Translations under genes and position numbers: made by a program
Notes under the pieces: generated by a model
Told to the model about the DNA's origin: nothing
What the model saw: the letters and a program-made list of their open reading frames with translations, nothing else
Databases searched by the model: none
Shown: positions 18,323 to 27,102 of the stretch, piece after piece
How the letters are laid out: every line of letters begins with the position of its first letter
Position numbering within the stretch: the first letter of the stretch is position 1
Origin: DATLGB01 sp037724045
GTDB taxonomy: Bacteria; Actinomycetota; Thermoleophilia; Solirubrobacterales; Solirubrobacteraceae
Reading direction: 5' to 3'
Length of the DNA stretch: 64,000 nt
NCBI GenBank assembly: GCA_037724045.1
Contig: JBBJOW010000008.1
Coordinates: 25,945 to 89,944 of the forward strand

Positions 18323-19482
18323 GCCGCGAGCCGGCCCGCCAGCCGGTCCGACATTGCGGCCCGCCAGCGCGGCCGGCCGTCGCGCAGTGTGTAGAGCGTC
18401 CGTGCCCCGGCGCCGCCCGCGACGCGGACCACCTCGGCGACCTCGGTCACGACCCGGCGCCCGTCGGCCTGGCGCGCCTGGCAGACGACGAGGTGCAGCG
18501 CGTCGGCGACCTGCTCGCGGATGGCCGCGTGCGGCAGCCCGAGCCCGGCCATCAGCGCGAGCGTCTCGAGCCGGCGCAGTGCCTCGGCGGGTGAGCCGGC
18601 ATGGACGGTTCCGAGCGAGCCGTCGTGGCCGCACGACAGCGCGCCGAGCATGTCGAGCGCCTCCGGTCCGCGCACCTCCCCCACCACGATCCGGTCCGGG
18701 CGCATCCGCAACGCGTTGCGGACGAGCGCGCGGATGGTCACCTCGCCGCGACCCTCCAGGCTCGGCGGCCGCGCCTCGAGCCGGACGACGTGTGGCTGTG
18801 GCAGGCGCAGCTCGGCGGCGTCCTCGATCGTCACCACGCGCTCGACCGGGTCGATGAAGCCGCCGAGGACGTTGAGGGTGGTCGTCTTGCCGCTGCCGGT
18901 CCCGCCGCACACGAGCACGTTGCAGCGTGCGCGCACGGCCTGCCCGAGGAAGTCGAGCACGGGCGCCGTCAGCGTCCCGCTCGCGACCAGGTCCTCCCCC
19001 GTGAAGGCGCGGCGGCGGAACCGGCGGATGGTCAGCGCCGGACCGTCGACGGCCAGCGGTGGAATGACGACGTTCACCCGGGAACCGTCCGGCAGCCGGG
19101 CGTCGGCGAGCGGCGACGCCTCGTCCACGCGCCGCCCCGCGGGTGCGAGCACGCGCTCGATGACGTCGCGCAGCGCAGCCTCGGTCGTGAACGCGACGCC
19201 CGTCTCCTCGAGCCGCCCGGCGCGCTCGACCCAGACCGGTGCGAGGCCGGAGACCATGATCTCGTCGACGGCGGGATCCTCGAGCAGCGGCTGCAGCGGG
19301 CCGAGCCCGAGCGCGCGCTCGGTCACCCTGCGCGCGAGCTCCGCGCGCGTCGCCACGTCGAGCAGCGCCGCTTCGCGCTCCACGAGCGCGGTGATCCGCT
19401 CACCGGGGGGCCCGGCCTGCGCCTCATCCACCAGCCGATCGCGGAGCGTGGTCGCCAGCGAGTCCAGCGGGTCCAGCGTCAT
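18319..19482 (-). CDS. tadA: Tad/CpaF-type secretion ATPase
   Basis: A 387-residue hexameric ATPase powering Flp/Tad pilus assembly or secretion. Seen: VDEIMVSGLAPVWVERAGRL in the N-terminal domain, Walker A GGTGSGKTT (residues 193-201), the Asp box IEDAAELRLPQPHVVRLEAR, Walker B region RPDRIVVGEVRGPEALDML and the His box CGHDGSLGTVHAGSP. ATG 19482 overlaps the cpaB-like stop (ATGA). The operon lacks a visible pilin, TadZ or secretin here, so these must be elsewhere. Confidence 0.93.
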   Translation of the reverse strand: MTLDPLDSLATTLRDRLVDEAQAGPPGERITALVEREAALLDVATRAELARRVTERALGLGPLQPLLEDPAVDEIMVSGLAPVWVERAGRLEETGVAFTTEAALRDVIERVLAPAGRRVDEASPLADARLPDGSRVNVVIPPLAVDGPALTIRRFRRRAFTGEDLVASGTLTAPVLDFLGQAVRARCNVLVCGGTGSGKTTTLNVLGGFIDPVERVVTIEDAAELRLPQPHVVRLEARPPSLEGRGEVTIRALVRNALRMRPDRIVVGEVRGPEALDMLGALSCGHDGSLGTVHAGSPAEALRRLETLALMAGLGLPHAAIREQVADALHLVVCQARQADGRRVVTEVAEVVRVAGGAGARTLYTLRDGRPRWRAAMSDRLAGRLAA

Positions 19483-20132
19483 CGCAGGCCCTCCCCCACC
19501 GCGACCGGCGCGCTCACGCGCCCATCACCGACGCCACGCGGCAGCAGCCGGATCTCTCGCGCGAAGGACTGCGCGGCGGTCAGATAGACCGCCTGGCGCA
19601 GCGTCACCCGCAGCGTGGCCGCCAGGCGCGCGACGCCGGTCGCGTCCTGCGCCGGCCGGGCGGCGAGCACCTCGACGTCCTGCAGCGCCAGCCGCGTCCC
19701 CGCGCTCTCCCGGGTGACGAGCACGTCGACGCGCACGCCTGGGGCGATCAGGTCGGCGGTGCCGGCCGCGACGACCTCGACCGCTCGTTCGCCTTGCGCG
19801 ACCAGCCCGCCGGCGCCGCTCGGCGCCTCGAGTGCGGACGCGGTCACGTAGGCGCCGCGCGGGATCCGGACCGCGGGGACGGCCCCGGCGACCTCGCCCG
19901 GCGCCGCCGCCGCACCCACGGGCGCCCACCGCGCAGGCACGGCACGGGCCTCGACGTCGGTCACCAGCAGCGCGGTGCCAGCGTCGAGGTCCGCGCGGGC
20001 GACCAGCACCGGCACGAGCGGAGCGAGGCGCGCCCGCAGCGCGGCCTCACGGCGGCTGACGTCCGCGGCCGCGAGCGCCCCGAGCACGAGCGCCAGTCCC
20101 ACGAGCAGCAGCCCTCGCCGCCTCCGGCTCAC
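19479..20132 (-). CDS. cpaB: CpaB/RcpC-like SAF-domain protein
   Basis: A 217-residue membrane-anchored protein: one N-terminal helix (RRGLLLVGLALVLGALAAAD) then an SAF domain (LVARADLDAGTALLVTDVEARAVPARW) and an RcpC-like part (GERAVEVVAAGTADLIAPGVRVDVLVT). CpaB proteins act in Flp pilus biogenesis in the envelope. The GTG at 20132 was chosen as it precedes a basic stretch and the single helix. First gene of the tad operon, 52 bases after the histidine kinase. Confidence 0.75.
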   Translation of the reverse strand: MSRRRRGLLLVGLALVLGALAAADVSRREAALRARLAPLVPVLVARADLDAGTALLVTDVEARAVPARWAPVGAAAAPGEVAGAVPAVRIPRGAYVTASALEAPSGAGGLVAQGERAVEVVAAGTADLIAPGVRVDVLVTRESAGTRLALQDVEVLAARPAQDATGVARLAATLRVTLRQAVYLTAAQSFAREIRLLPRGVGDGRVSAPVAVGEGLR

Positions 20133-20153
20133 GCAATCACCGCAGCAAGGGAC

Positions 20154-20186
20154 GAGACCGGGTGTGCGGAGGACCCGCAGGGTCTC
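20154..20186 (-). terminator. Hairpin between the histidine kinase and the cpaB-tad operon
   Basis: GAGACC (20154-20159) pairs with GGTCTC (20181-20186), with an inner GGGT/ACCC pair. It lies just after the kinase stop and could separate the two-component transcript from the tad operon. Its GGTCTC and CCCGCAGGG parts also resemble the interspersed repeat family. Confidence 0.4.
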
Positions 20187-20895
20187 ACTCGATCGCCCCC
20201 TCGAGGGCGGCGACGTCGTGCAGCGGCAGCTCGATGGCGACGGTGGCTCCGGTCGCGCTCGGCGCGGCGACGAGCCGGCCACCGTGGCGCTCGGCGATCG
20301 ACGCGACGATGGCCAGGCCGTGACCGCGCGTCCCGCGCGTCCCGCGCGGCCGGCGTGACAGAGCGGCAAGCGGTGCCCTCAGGCCAGGGCCGGCGTCGTG
20401 GACCTCGAGGCACAAGCGGGTTCCGTGGGCCCGGGCGCGGATCTCGACCGAGCCGGAGCCGTGCTCCAGCGCGTTGCCAACGAGGTTGCCGATCGCCTGC
20501 GCGAGACGCGCCCGATCGGCGAGCACCGCGACCGGGGCCGGCTCGACGCGCAACTGCACTCCGCGGGCGGCGGCGACGGGACGCCAAGCCAGCGCGACCT
20601 GCGCCAGCAGCCCGGTGACGGCGACCGGCTCAAGGCGGTCCGGTGCGTGCGCACCGCGCGGGGCGACCATCAGGTCGTCGAGTCCGTGCCGGGCGCGGTG
20701 CAGCTGCAGCTCGAGGCCCCGCGCCGCCTCGTGGCGCACCTCACCCCGCGCCACCATCCCGTCGAGGGCGAGCAGCGCCACCGTCAGCGGGCCGCGCACC
20801 TCGTGCGACGCCCGCGCGGTGAACAGCCGCGCGCGGTGCCAGGCGGCGATTGCCGCCAGCGCGAACACCACCGCCGTCAGCGTCAGCCCGGTCAT
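20185..20895 (-). CDS. Small sensor histidine kinase
   Basis: A 236-residue kinase with a single N-terminal membrane helix (LTLTAVVFALAAIAAW) and almost no sensor domain. The H box ASHEVRGPLTVALLALD (His31) is followed by the N box NLVGNALEHG, the G1 box DAGPGL and GHGLAIVASIAERHGG. ATG 20895 overlaps the stop of the response-regulator C-terminal fragment (ATGA), so kinase and regulator were one operon. With the regulator split by a 19.7 kb insertion, the kinase has probably lost its promoter and its partner. Confidence 0.85.
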   Translation of the reverse strand: MTGLTLTAVVFALAAIAAWHRARLFTARASHEVRGPLTVALLALDGMVARGEVRHEAARGLELQLHRARHGLDDLMVAPRGAHAPDRLEPVAVTGLLAQVALAWRPVAAARGVQLRVEPAPVAVLADRARLAQAIGNLVGNALEHGSGSVEIRARAHGTRLCLEVHDAGPGLRAPLAALSRRPRGTRGTRGHGLAIVASIAERHGGRLVAAPSATGATVAIELPLHDVAALEGAIE

Positions 20896-20898
20896 CCG

Positions 20899-20938
20899 GT
20901 CTCGCTTCGCTCGCCACCGCTTGGGCCTGCGGCCCAGG
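20899..20938 (+). repeat. Two-hairpin interspersed repeat, copy c
   Basis: GGTCTCGCTTCGCTCGCCAC then CGC and the hairpin TTGGGCCTGCGGCCCAGG. The first 24 bases are identical to copy d (51829-51869). It forms the last codons (SGGERSETG) of the response-regulator gene right before the kinase ATG. Confidence 0.65.
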
Positions 20939-21292
20939 TCTTCGCGCTCCCGTCGGTGAGTCGGTAGCCCACGCCCCAAACGTTGAGGACGAAACGATCG
21001 CCGCCGACGCCGAGCTTGCGCCGCAGTCGGCAGGCGTGGGAGTCCAGCGTCCGCGTCGCCCCGCACGCAGTCCAGCCCCACACGTCGCGCAGCAGGTCGT
21101 CCTTCGTGAAGACCCGGGTCGGGTCCGCCGCCAGCGCGCGCAGCAGCGCGAACTCCTTCGCCGACAGCGTGACCCCTACGCCGCCGACGGTCACCGTGCG
21201 CGTCGTCGGGTCGAGCTCGAGCGCGCCGACGCACACGCTCCGCATCCCCGCGCCGCGGGCGGGCTCGCGCCGCAGCAGGGCTCGCAACCGAA

Positions 21293-21298
21293 GGACGA
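21293..21298. repeat. Target site duplication, left copy (GGACGA)
   Basis: GGACGA directly abuts the left terminal inverted repeat; the same six bases abut the right end at 40993-40998. In the uninterrupted gene this sequence would occur once (codons for LVL in PELVLRLRALLRR). Confidence 0.8.
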
Positions 21299-21316
21299 GG
21301 CCTCTGTCCCAGGTTC
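21299..21316 (+). repeat. Left terminal inverted repeat of the island
   Basis: GGCCTCTGTCCCAGGTTC. Its 13-base part TGTCCCAGGTTCC (21305-21317) is also found exactly, inverted, at 40951-40963 inside the right end. Confidence 0.8.
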
Positions 21317-21391
21317 CGGCGCCGTCTTCTTTGGCTCTACAGCGCGGCGGCGCGGGTGGAATCGGACCTCGTTCCGAGACCGGCGAACAAA

Positions 21392-21404
21392 TATCACCGG
21401 TATC
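21392..21404. repeat. Left subterminal repeat TATCACCGGTATC
   Basis: The 13-base sequence TATCACCGGTATC, near-palindromic around ACCGGT, occurs here, 93 bases from the left end, and again in the same orientation at 40832-40844, about 150 bases from the right end. The intervening 21317-21467 carries no gene I can support. Possible transposase-binding sites. Confidence 0.55.
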
Positions 21405-21467
21405 GCTTCGCTTAGCGAAACCTCTTTAGGCATCTCCCGGAGCTGAGACGCCGCAACCGCTACGGCG

Positions 21468-22526
21468 CTACGTCCCCGCCTTCTCGCGGCGCCGCTCTTC
21501 CCTTGCTTGAAGCCAAGCCTCAGTCTCCGAGCGCGCCCAGTAGTAATCGCGGCCGACGAAACCAGCGGGCCTCGGCACGCGTCGCCAGTTGCGTCTGCTG
21601 ACGTCGGTGCTCAGCGTCGTCGGCTTGACGCGCAGGCGCTTGGCGAGTTCGTCGCGAAACATCAGGTCGGGAACCGGCGGCCTCGGCGGGAGCGGCTTGC
21701 GCCTCCGCCACGCCCGGATCTCACTGAGCAGCCAGCGATCGATGCCGTTGATCTCGATGTACGGCGTCGGGAAGGTCGGGTCGCTGGTCCATCGCTGGGC
21801 CGTCGGCCTGGAGACCTTGAACGCCCTACCGATCTGTCTGATGCCTAGCCACTCTCGGTTGATCGGCGCGCTGCGATCCTTCCTGCGCTTGCGCGTTCGC
21901 CGGCGCGCCTCGTCGAGGTCGTACTCGCCGTGCGCCACCGCGACGATGTCGCGCCACCACAGCCCGAGCCCCTCAAACAGCGCCGCGGAGGTGGACATGT
22001 AGAAGCCGGTTAGATTGTTCGCGTTGTACTGCTCGGCGAAGCGGTCGTACGCTGCTCGGCTGGTGCGCGAAGGGTCGAAGCCCTCGCTCTCGACCCACCG
22101 CCGCAGGCAGCGAAGGTAAGCCTCAGGCGCGCGCGTGCGCGACTGGCCTTTGTTCCCACGCGACAGCCGCTCGCGCACCGCCTCAGGCATGCGAGCCCCG
22201 CGGTCTTCGTAGGCGTCGCGGGCGAAGTTCCAGAGCCCCCAAGCGCGCTGAACGCCGTTCGCGTCCATCTTTAGCTTTTCGCCGAGCTCCTTCGCCGCCG
22301 CTCGGTACTGCGTGCTTGTGGGCGCGACGCCCTTGGCCAGGCCCAGATGACCTGCGACCGTTTGCATGGCGTCGAGCGCCTCGCGCTGCTCGCGTACCTC
22401 CTCGCTGACCCTGCTCGGTTCATCAGGCCTGTCCGTGAGCTGCTCGCCGAGCTGGTCGTATATCCAATAGCGGTCGTCGAGCGGCAGGCTGAGCGCCCAC
22501 TCCAGGAGCTCGTCGCGTGGGTTCAC
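21468..22526 (-). CDS. DNA-binding protein with two C-terminal excisionase-type HTH segments
   Basis: About 352 residues from the GTG at 22526 (an in-frame ATG at 22577 is possible). The N-terminus (DELLEWALSLPLDDRYWIYDQLG) and the middle segment (TQYRAAAKELGEKLKMDANGVQRAWGLWNFARDAYEDRG) resemble homing-endonuclease-associated repeats seen in phage and island proteins. Two helix-turn-helix units follow: GIRQIGRAFKVSRPTAQRW with YIEINGIDRWLLSEIRAWRRRK, and FRDELAKRLRVKPTTLSTDV with DYYWARSETEAWLQAREERR. This looks like a regulator or a directionality factor for the element. It is the gene nearest the left end. Confidence 0.6.
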   Translation of the reverse strand: MNPRDELLEWALSLPLDDRYWIYDQLGEQLTDRPDEPSRVSEEVREQREALDAMQTVAGHLGLAKGVAPTSTQYRAAAKELGEKLKMDANGVQRAWGLWNFARDAYEDRGARMPEAVRERLSRGNKGQSRTRAPEAYLRCLRRWVESEGFDPSRTSRAAYDRFAEQYNANNLTGFYMSTSAALFEGLGLWWRDIVAVAHGEYDLDEARRRTRKRRKDRSAPINREWLGIRQIGRAFKVSRPTAQRWTSDPTFPTPYIEINGIDRWLLSEIRAWRRRKPLPPRPPVPDLMFRDELAKRLRVKPTTLSTDVSRRNWRRVPRPAGFVGRDYYWARSETEAWLQAREERRREKAGT

Positions 22527-22685
22527 CGGGGTCTTGCGCTCAGACAAACCGGCACCGTTGCACGCCGGAGAGGTCACGCGTGCCCTGAGTCAGCGCGATC
22601 TACCTCGGAGACCCGCGCAAACGGCGTGCGTCGTCAGGGCGCCGGTGTGCGAAGCGACGAGCTGATAAGCGGCCGCGCTAGTCAG

Positions 22686-25600
22686 TTACTGCGCAGCGGC
22701 GTAGTGATCGGCGACCTGGGTCGCGGTCAGCGCGCTCGTGTAGTAGGCGGTCTCATCGAGCGAAACGCCGGCGCCGCCGAAGGTGCTCGTCGGCCAGGCC
22801 CACGTGTCCGCGTAGATCGGCCCGGAGGCCTGAACGGTCCCCTCGGCAACGCCGTCGACGTAGAGCTTCAACGTGCTGACGTAGTTACCGGAGTCGAAGG
22901 TGACGACGCCGACGACGTGATGCCAGTCACCATCGGCGATATCAGGGCCGGTGACGATCGCTCCCGAGCTCGTGTACGGGGCGTAGCCCACGGTCGCGCG
23001 CCACTCGGCGCGCCCGGTGGCGTCCACTCCGAGCTGCCAGTGCTCCGTCGTGTCGTAGCAACGGCAGTAGTACTGGTAGCGGTAGTTCGCGCGCCGCCCG
23101 ATCACGCTGCCCTCCAGCGCCGGGCCCTTAACCCAGCTCTCGACCGTCATCGCGCCGCTACTCGGAGACGCCAGCGACACGGCATCTCCGAAGGAGCCTG
23201 TGAGACCGGAGCCCGCGTCCCCAGCGATCGCGCCCGTGATCTCCAACTCACTGCCGCTGCCCACCCACGCCGTGTAAGCAGCCGTCGAAGAGTGGTCGCT
23301 CAGAGCCGTAGCACCCGCGGCCTCGTCGAAGCGCCAGTACGCCGAGGGGCTATCGCCAAGGATCTCCAACGCGTACGGGTTCTGGGTCGTCGCGCTGAAC
23401 AATGGCGTATCGAAGGTCGTTGGACCGCCATCGTTGAACGCGGTTACGCGCACGCGGAGCTGTTTGCCGATGTCAGCCGGCTTCGGTGTGTACTCGTCGT
23501 CCTGCGCTGCGAAGATGTCCGTGCAGTTGTTGCCGTTGCTATCTGGCGCGCAACGCTGCCACTGATGGGTGACCTGATACGGAGAGCCGCTCCACTGGCC
23601 GTCGCTGGCGGTCAGCGTGCCACCGACGAACGGAGTGCCTGTGGGGGTCACGGTCGGGCTGGTTGTCACGCTCGGGGCAGTAGGCGGCGTGGCGCGCGAG
23701 CTCGACCAACGTGCCTGCACGCGTGATGGCGAGAGCGCGTTGGTGTAGAACCCAACGTCGTCGAGCGAGACATTCGCTCCGCCGAAGACGGCGCTCGGCG
23801 AGTAACCCGTATGCGTGTACACCTGGCCGCCGGCGCGAAGCGCCGGGGACGCTTGACCGTCGACGTAGGCGCGTAGCACACTGCGGCTGCCAGATGAGTC
23901 GTAGGCCACCGTGGCGACGACGTGATGCCATTCCTGATCATCAACAAACAAGCCAGTGACCGTGCGGGACTGACCACCGACGTTGGCTCGGAACGAGAGG
24001 GCGCCGTTCGTATCGATGGCGAGCCGCCAGTGCTCCGTGGTCTCGTAGCACCAACAGCCGTACTGGTACTGGTTATTGGCCCGTTTAGCGATGACCTTCT
24101 CGACACCATTTAGAGCCGGCACCTTGATCCACGCCTCAACGGTCAAAGTGGCGGTGACGGGCAGGGTGGTGGCGTCATAGAAGCCGCCGGTGAGGCCGAT
24201 GCTCGCCTGAGACTGGAGAGCTCCAGGGGTAGAGGTCGCTCCCGACAGCGGCGCAGCGGTTCTGCTGTTGCCCGAAGCATCGTCGAGCGAGTTGGGGGCT
24301 CCCTCTAGCGTCCAGTACGCCGCGGGGCTGTCCTGCGCCAATGTATCGACGTAGGAAACCACCGCTGTGGTCGAGGTCGAGTATGCAGTTGAAGCTCCGT
24401 CAAAGTTCAGCGTGGTTTCCGCTACTCGGAGCGGATCGCCTCGATCAGAGATGGTCGGGATGTAGCCGGCCTCATCTGCCCCGGAGATGTCGATCCACGT
24501 CGTGCCGTTGTGTCGTTGCCACTGATACAGGCGGGACTCTCGCGCCGCACTCACCTGGAGTTGATGGCCTACGGCGGCGTTTCCGGCGACAGCGGGAGCT
24601 GGGGGGCTCAGGGTCGTGAACTTGACCTCTCCGTAGCCGGTGAACTCGTCCCACCCCTGGGTAGCAACATCGGAGGCGTGGTCGAGTAGCCAGTCCCTGA
24701 CCCGATCTGGTTCGTTGCCCAACTGCGGGAAGGCGTTCATTGCGGCTACCGCTGCGCTCGTTACCAAGGGCGCCGCGAATGAGGTCCCGTTTCCTTCGCC
24801 GTAAACGGCCTGGGGTGTCGCTCCCGCGCATTCGATGTTCGTGCTGCTGCAGGCGAACTTGACCTCGTTACCAACAGCGGCGATGTCGACATAGGCATTG
24901 CTCTTCGAGCGCCACCAATGGGTCCCGTCGCCGTCCAGCGCGGCCACCGACAGCACATTCACGTACGAAGCCGGATACTCAGGCCCTGCGGCCTCCTCTG
25001 TCTCTAGGTGTTCGGCGTCCAGGTTGCCCGAGGCGGCGATCGGCAGCGCCCCGTGACCCTCGTCCCATAGCGAGTCGATCTGTTCCTCCATCGCCTGCGA
25101 ATATTCGACGTAACCGAGGCTGATGTTGACGACGTCGACATCGTTGTCCTCAAGCCACTGCAAGCAGTCGATGACGCTCGACACCCGTTGCTCGTAGCCA
25201 GACTCGCTGTAACCGACGCTGGTAGCTGAGCAAGCGTAGATCTGAACGTCGCTTGGAGCGGCGCTTGCTAGGCCGACACTGTTGTCGGTGCGCGAGAAGG
25301 CGGTTGTCACGACCGACGTTCCGTGCTCTGGCTGCTCGGTGTCGGGGGCGCACTGGGGGTTGTCCACAACGCCCGCTGGCTCAGAGACTCCTGATGTAAC
25401 TCCCTGGTTGGCGCAGTAGGTGTCAGCGCCGAGCATCTCCTCATGGCCAAAGTCAAAGCCTGTGTCAACGAACCCAACCTTGACGGGATCGTCGAGGATC
25501 GAGCCGAGCGAGGAGTTCCATACCGCGGCGGCGGCGAGTCGCGTGAGATTGGGTTCTCCGACGAGCGGATCGTCGGGAATGCTCGCGGGCGAGAGGCTGA

Positions 25601-25934
25601 AATCTGGCTCGGCGTAGCGCACCGCGGGAGACTGTTCGAGGCGATTCGACAAAGCACGCGCGCTCCTGGCTCGCACCGTGAAATGCACGCCGTTCGACAA
25701 CCGGGTCAGCTTCGAGCTCGGAGCTTCTACCCGTCGCAGGATCGCGCTCCGGCTTGAGGCATCTGTGTGAGGTTGGAAGCGAACGATGACGGCTTGGCGC
25801 AATGCGCCCTTACCGGGTTCGTCTCGGGTTCCGGCCGTGTTCCGCCTGTCCACCGAGTCGGGCGCCATCGCCAGAGCCGACGGTGCGCACCCGCTAGCGC
25901 TTACCAGTGCAACTATGAGCGCGAGCCGCTTCAT
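22686..25934 (-). CDS. S8 (subtilisin-like) serine peptidase with two LamG-like domains
   Basis: A 1082-residue exported protein. Residues 1-16 form a signal peptide ending in a lipobox (SASGC). A propeptide-like segment (AVIVRFQPH to VRYAEPDFSL) leads into a subtilisin domain with catalytic Asp157 (GFVDTGFDFGHE), His204 (EHGTSVVTT), oxyanion Asn304 (AASGN) and Ser385 (GNGTSFAAPLVTSAA). Then come Ig-like linkers and two concanavalin/LamG-like domains (about 560-760 and 880-1082), each with SPxAYW, RYQYxCxCYxTTEHWxL and a WHHVVxxVxxDSG motif. Codon use is clearly less GC-biased than in neighbouring core genes, suggesting recent transfer. It is coupled to a small membrane protein. Confidence 0.88.
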   Translation of the reverse strand: MKRLALIVALVSASGCAPSALAMAPDSVDRRNTAGTRDEPGKGALRQAVIVRFQPHTDASSRSAILRRVEAPSSKLTRLSNGVHFTVRARSARALSNRLEQSPAVRYAEPDFSLSPASIPDDPLVGEPNLTRLAAAAVWNSSLGSILDDPVKVGFVDTGFDFGHEEMLGADTYCANQGVTSGVSEPAGVVDNPQCAPDTEQPEHGTSVVTTAFSRTDNSVGLASAAPSDVQIYACSATSVGYSESGYEQRVSSVIDCLQWLEDNDVDVVNISLGYVEYSQAMEEQIDSLWDEGHGALPIAASGNLDAEHLETEEAAGPEYPASYVNVLSVAALDGDGTHWWRSKSNAYVDIAAVGNEVKFACSSTNIECAGATPQAVYGEGNGTSFAAPLVTSAAVAAMNAFPQLGNEPDRVRDWLLDHASDVATQGWDEFTGYGEVKFTTLSPPAPAVAGNAAVGHQLQVSAARESRLYQWQRHNGTTWIDISGADEAGYIPTISDRGDPLRVAETTLNFDGASTAYSTSTTAVVSYVDTLAQDSPAAYWTLEGAPNSLDDASGNSRTAAPLSGATSTPGALQSQASIGLTGGFYDATTLPVTATLTVEAWIKVPALNGVEKVIAKRANNQYQYGCWCYETTEHWRLAIDTNGALSFRANVGGQSRTVTGLFVDDQEWHHVVATVAYDSSGSRSVLRAYVDGQASPALRAGGQVYTHTGYSPSAVFGGANVSLDDVGFYTNALSPSRVQARWSSSRATPPTAPSVTTSPTVTPTGTPFVGGTLTASDGQWSGSPYQVTHQWQRCAPDSNGNNCTDIFAAQDDEYTPKPADIGKQLRVRVTAFNDGGPTTFDTPLFSATTQNPYALEILGDSPSAYWRFDEAAGATALSDHSSTAAYTAWVGSGSELEITGAIAGDAGSGLTGSFGDAVSLASPSSGAMTVESWVKGPALEGSVIGRRANYRYQYYCRCYDTTEHWQLGVDATGRAEWRATVGYAPYTSSGAIVTGPDIADGDWHHVVGVVTFDSGNYVSTLKLYVDGVAEGTVQASGPIYADTWAWPTSTFGGAGVSLDETAYYTSALTATQVADHYAAAQ

Positions 25935-26215
25935 GCCTTCCGCCTGGCAAACACGTGCGCAACCCCGAGGGCGGCGAACGTAATGGCGAAGAAGTAGAAG
26001 AACGCTGCGACCAAGGGGTTACCGCAGCCTTCATCCGGCGGCCCGTCCTGGTTGGTCGTAGGAGTGATGGTGTCGACATCACAGGAGGTTTGCAGCACCC
26101 ACCCCACGTAGGTCAAAGCCAACGCGAGTGCTAGGTAGAGAGCGAGAGCCACCCACCGGTGTTTCTTGCGTGGACCCTGCGGCGGGGCGTCTCTGTGGGG
26201 CTTCGCCTCGCTCAC
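25931..26215 (-). CDS. Small membrane protein upstream of the subtilisin gene
   Basis: A 94-residue protein with two hydrophobic helices (WVALALYLALALALTYVGW and LVAAFFYFFAITFAALGVAHVF) and an acidic Cys-containing loop between them. Its stop overlaps the peptidase start (ATGA), so the two are made together; a helper or protection role for the peptidase is a guess from this coupling. No family recognised. Confidence 0.65.
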   Translation of the reverse strand: MSEAKPHRDAPPQGPRKKHRWVALALYLALALALTYVGWVLQTSCDVDTITPTTNQDGPPDEGCGNPLVAAFFYFFAITFAALGVAHVFARRKA

Positions 26216-26272
26216 AGACTCATACTGCGACGAGCGCCCCGAGGCGCGCTCAATCTTGTCTTAGCCCGCGTC

Positions 26273-26761
26273 CTACCGCCCGCAGCAGCGCTTGAACTTC
26301 ACATCGCTGCCGCACGCACACGGGTCGTTGCGTCCGACCCTCATCCGGGTCGTTTGTGCTGTCTGTGCCAGGCTCCCGCCGGCGTAGGAGAGGAACCTCA
26401 TCTCGGTGAGCCGGCGCCCGAGCTCGATCGCCTGAGCCTGCTCGTCGCCCGCCTCGGTGATCTCCGCTGGGCTGAACCCGAGCACGCCCAGCGGGAGGAG
26501 GTAGCCCAGCAACGAGGTGTCCGGCATCTCCGGGTGCTCGTACACCGCCCAGGACGGCTTGCAATGGACAAGGCCGGCGAGGACGTTGAGTTGCTGCTCG
26601 ATGACGGGGATCGCCGCGTAGACGCCCGCACCGAGTTCGGCGATGGTCCTGACCGCATTGGCGAGTAGTTCGGGGGCGATATGCCAGAGTTCGTCAACGA
26701 GCTCCTCAGGCATCGTGTCGCGGAAGGAGGGTTCGGAGGCGAGCTTTATGGAGGTCGTCAT
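26273..26761 (-). CDS. SEC-C metal-binding motif protein
   Basis: A 162-residue, mostly helical protein with a C-terminal SEC-C motif (GRNDPCACGSDVKFKRCCG), a zinc-binding module found at the end of SecA and in many stand-alone proteins. The N-terminal 130 residues (ELVDELWHIAPELLANAVRTIAELG, VLAGLVHCKPSWAVYEHPEM) have no function I recognise. ATG 26761. It lies 57 bases before the small membrane protein of the peptidase pair. Confidence 0.68.
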   Translation of the reverse strand: MTTSIKLASEPSFRDTMPEELVDELWHIAPELLANAVRTIAELGAGVYAAIPVIEQQLNVLAGLVHCKPSWAVYEHPEMPDTSLLGYLLPLGVLGFSPAEITEAGDEQAQAIELGRRLTEMRFLSYAGGSLAQTAQTTRMRVGRNDPCACGSDVKFKRCCGR

Positions 26762-26780
26762 GGCGGAACGCTAGGGCTGC

Positions 26781-27074
26781 GTGAGCACCGCACCGCAGCC
26801 TCCGCCGCCGATCCCCTCCCGTCCCGCCGTTCCGGTGATAATCCGCCGAGTGGATCCGCTGGTTCTTGCCGCCCGTGAGCTGCTCGCCGAGTGGGCCGAG
26901 GCCGAGGGACCAGAGGGGCTGCTGCCGTTCTCGTCGTTCGCCCGCGCTTACTCGCGGCTTCCAGCGGCGGAGCAGGCGGATCTCGACGAGCTCGCCGAGT
27001 TGGTCCTAGCGACGGCGCCAGAGTCCGCGGCCAAGCTCGCGACGTTCGACGGTCTGCGTACGCGCGAGCGCTGA
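26781..27074 (+). CDS. Short hypothetical protein
   Basis: A frame of 97 codons from the GTG at 26781, or 74 codons from the GTG at 26850 (VDPLVLAARELLAEWAEAEG). The second start gives a compact amphipathic helical protein with no Pro-rich head and is the more likely. It is divergent from the SEC-C gene and convergent with the next. No family recognised; it could be a false gene. Confidence 0.4.
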   Translation: MSTAPQPPPPIPSRPAVPVIIRRVDPLVLAARELLAEWAEAEGPEGLLPFSSFARAYSRLPAAEQADLDELAELVLATAPESAAKLATFDGLRTRER

Positions 27075-27102
27075 TCCTGCGGCGGCGCCGGCCCAGGCCT
27101 AT

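Larger units (their letters stand above)
20892..21298 (-). pseudogene. Response regulator, C-terminal DNA-binding half (split by the island)
   Basis: The frame encodes an OmpR/PhoB winged helix with no receiver: VTLSAKEFALLRALAADPTRVFTK, DDLLRDVWGW, RTLDSHACRLRRKLG, VWGVGYRLTDG. The native part begins at ..LVLRLRALLRREP, exactly at the island junction. The receiver half is at 40993-41347 on the same strand. Joining 41347-40993 to 21292-20892 gives 756 bases, an in-frame 251-residue regulator. A TTG at 21287 could give a free 131-residue DNA-binding domain, but nothing shows it is made. The last codons (SGGERSETG) come from repeat copy c. Confidence 0.9.
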
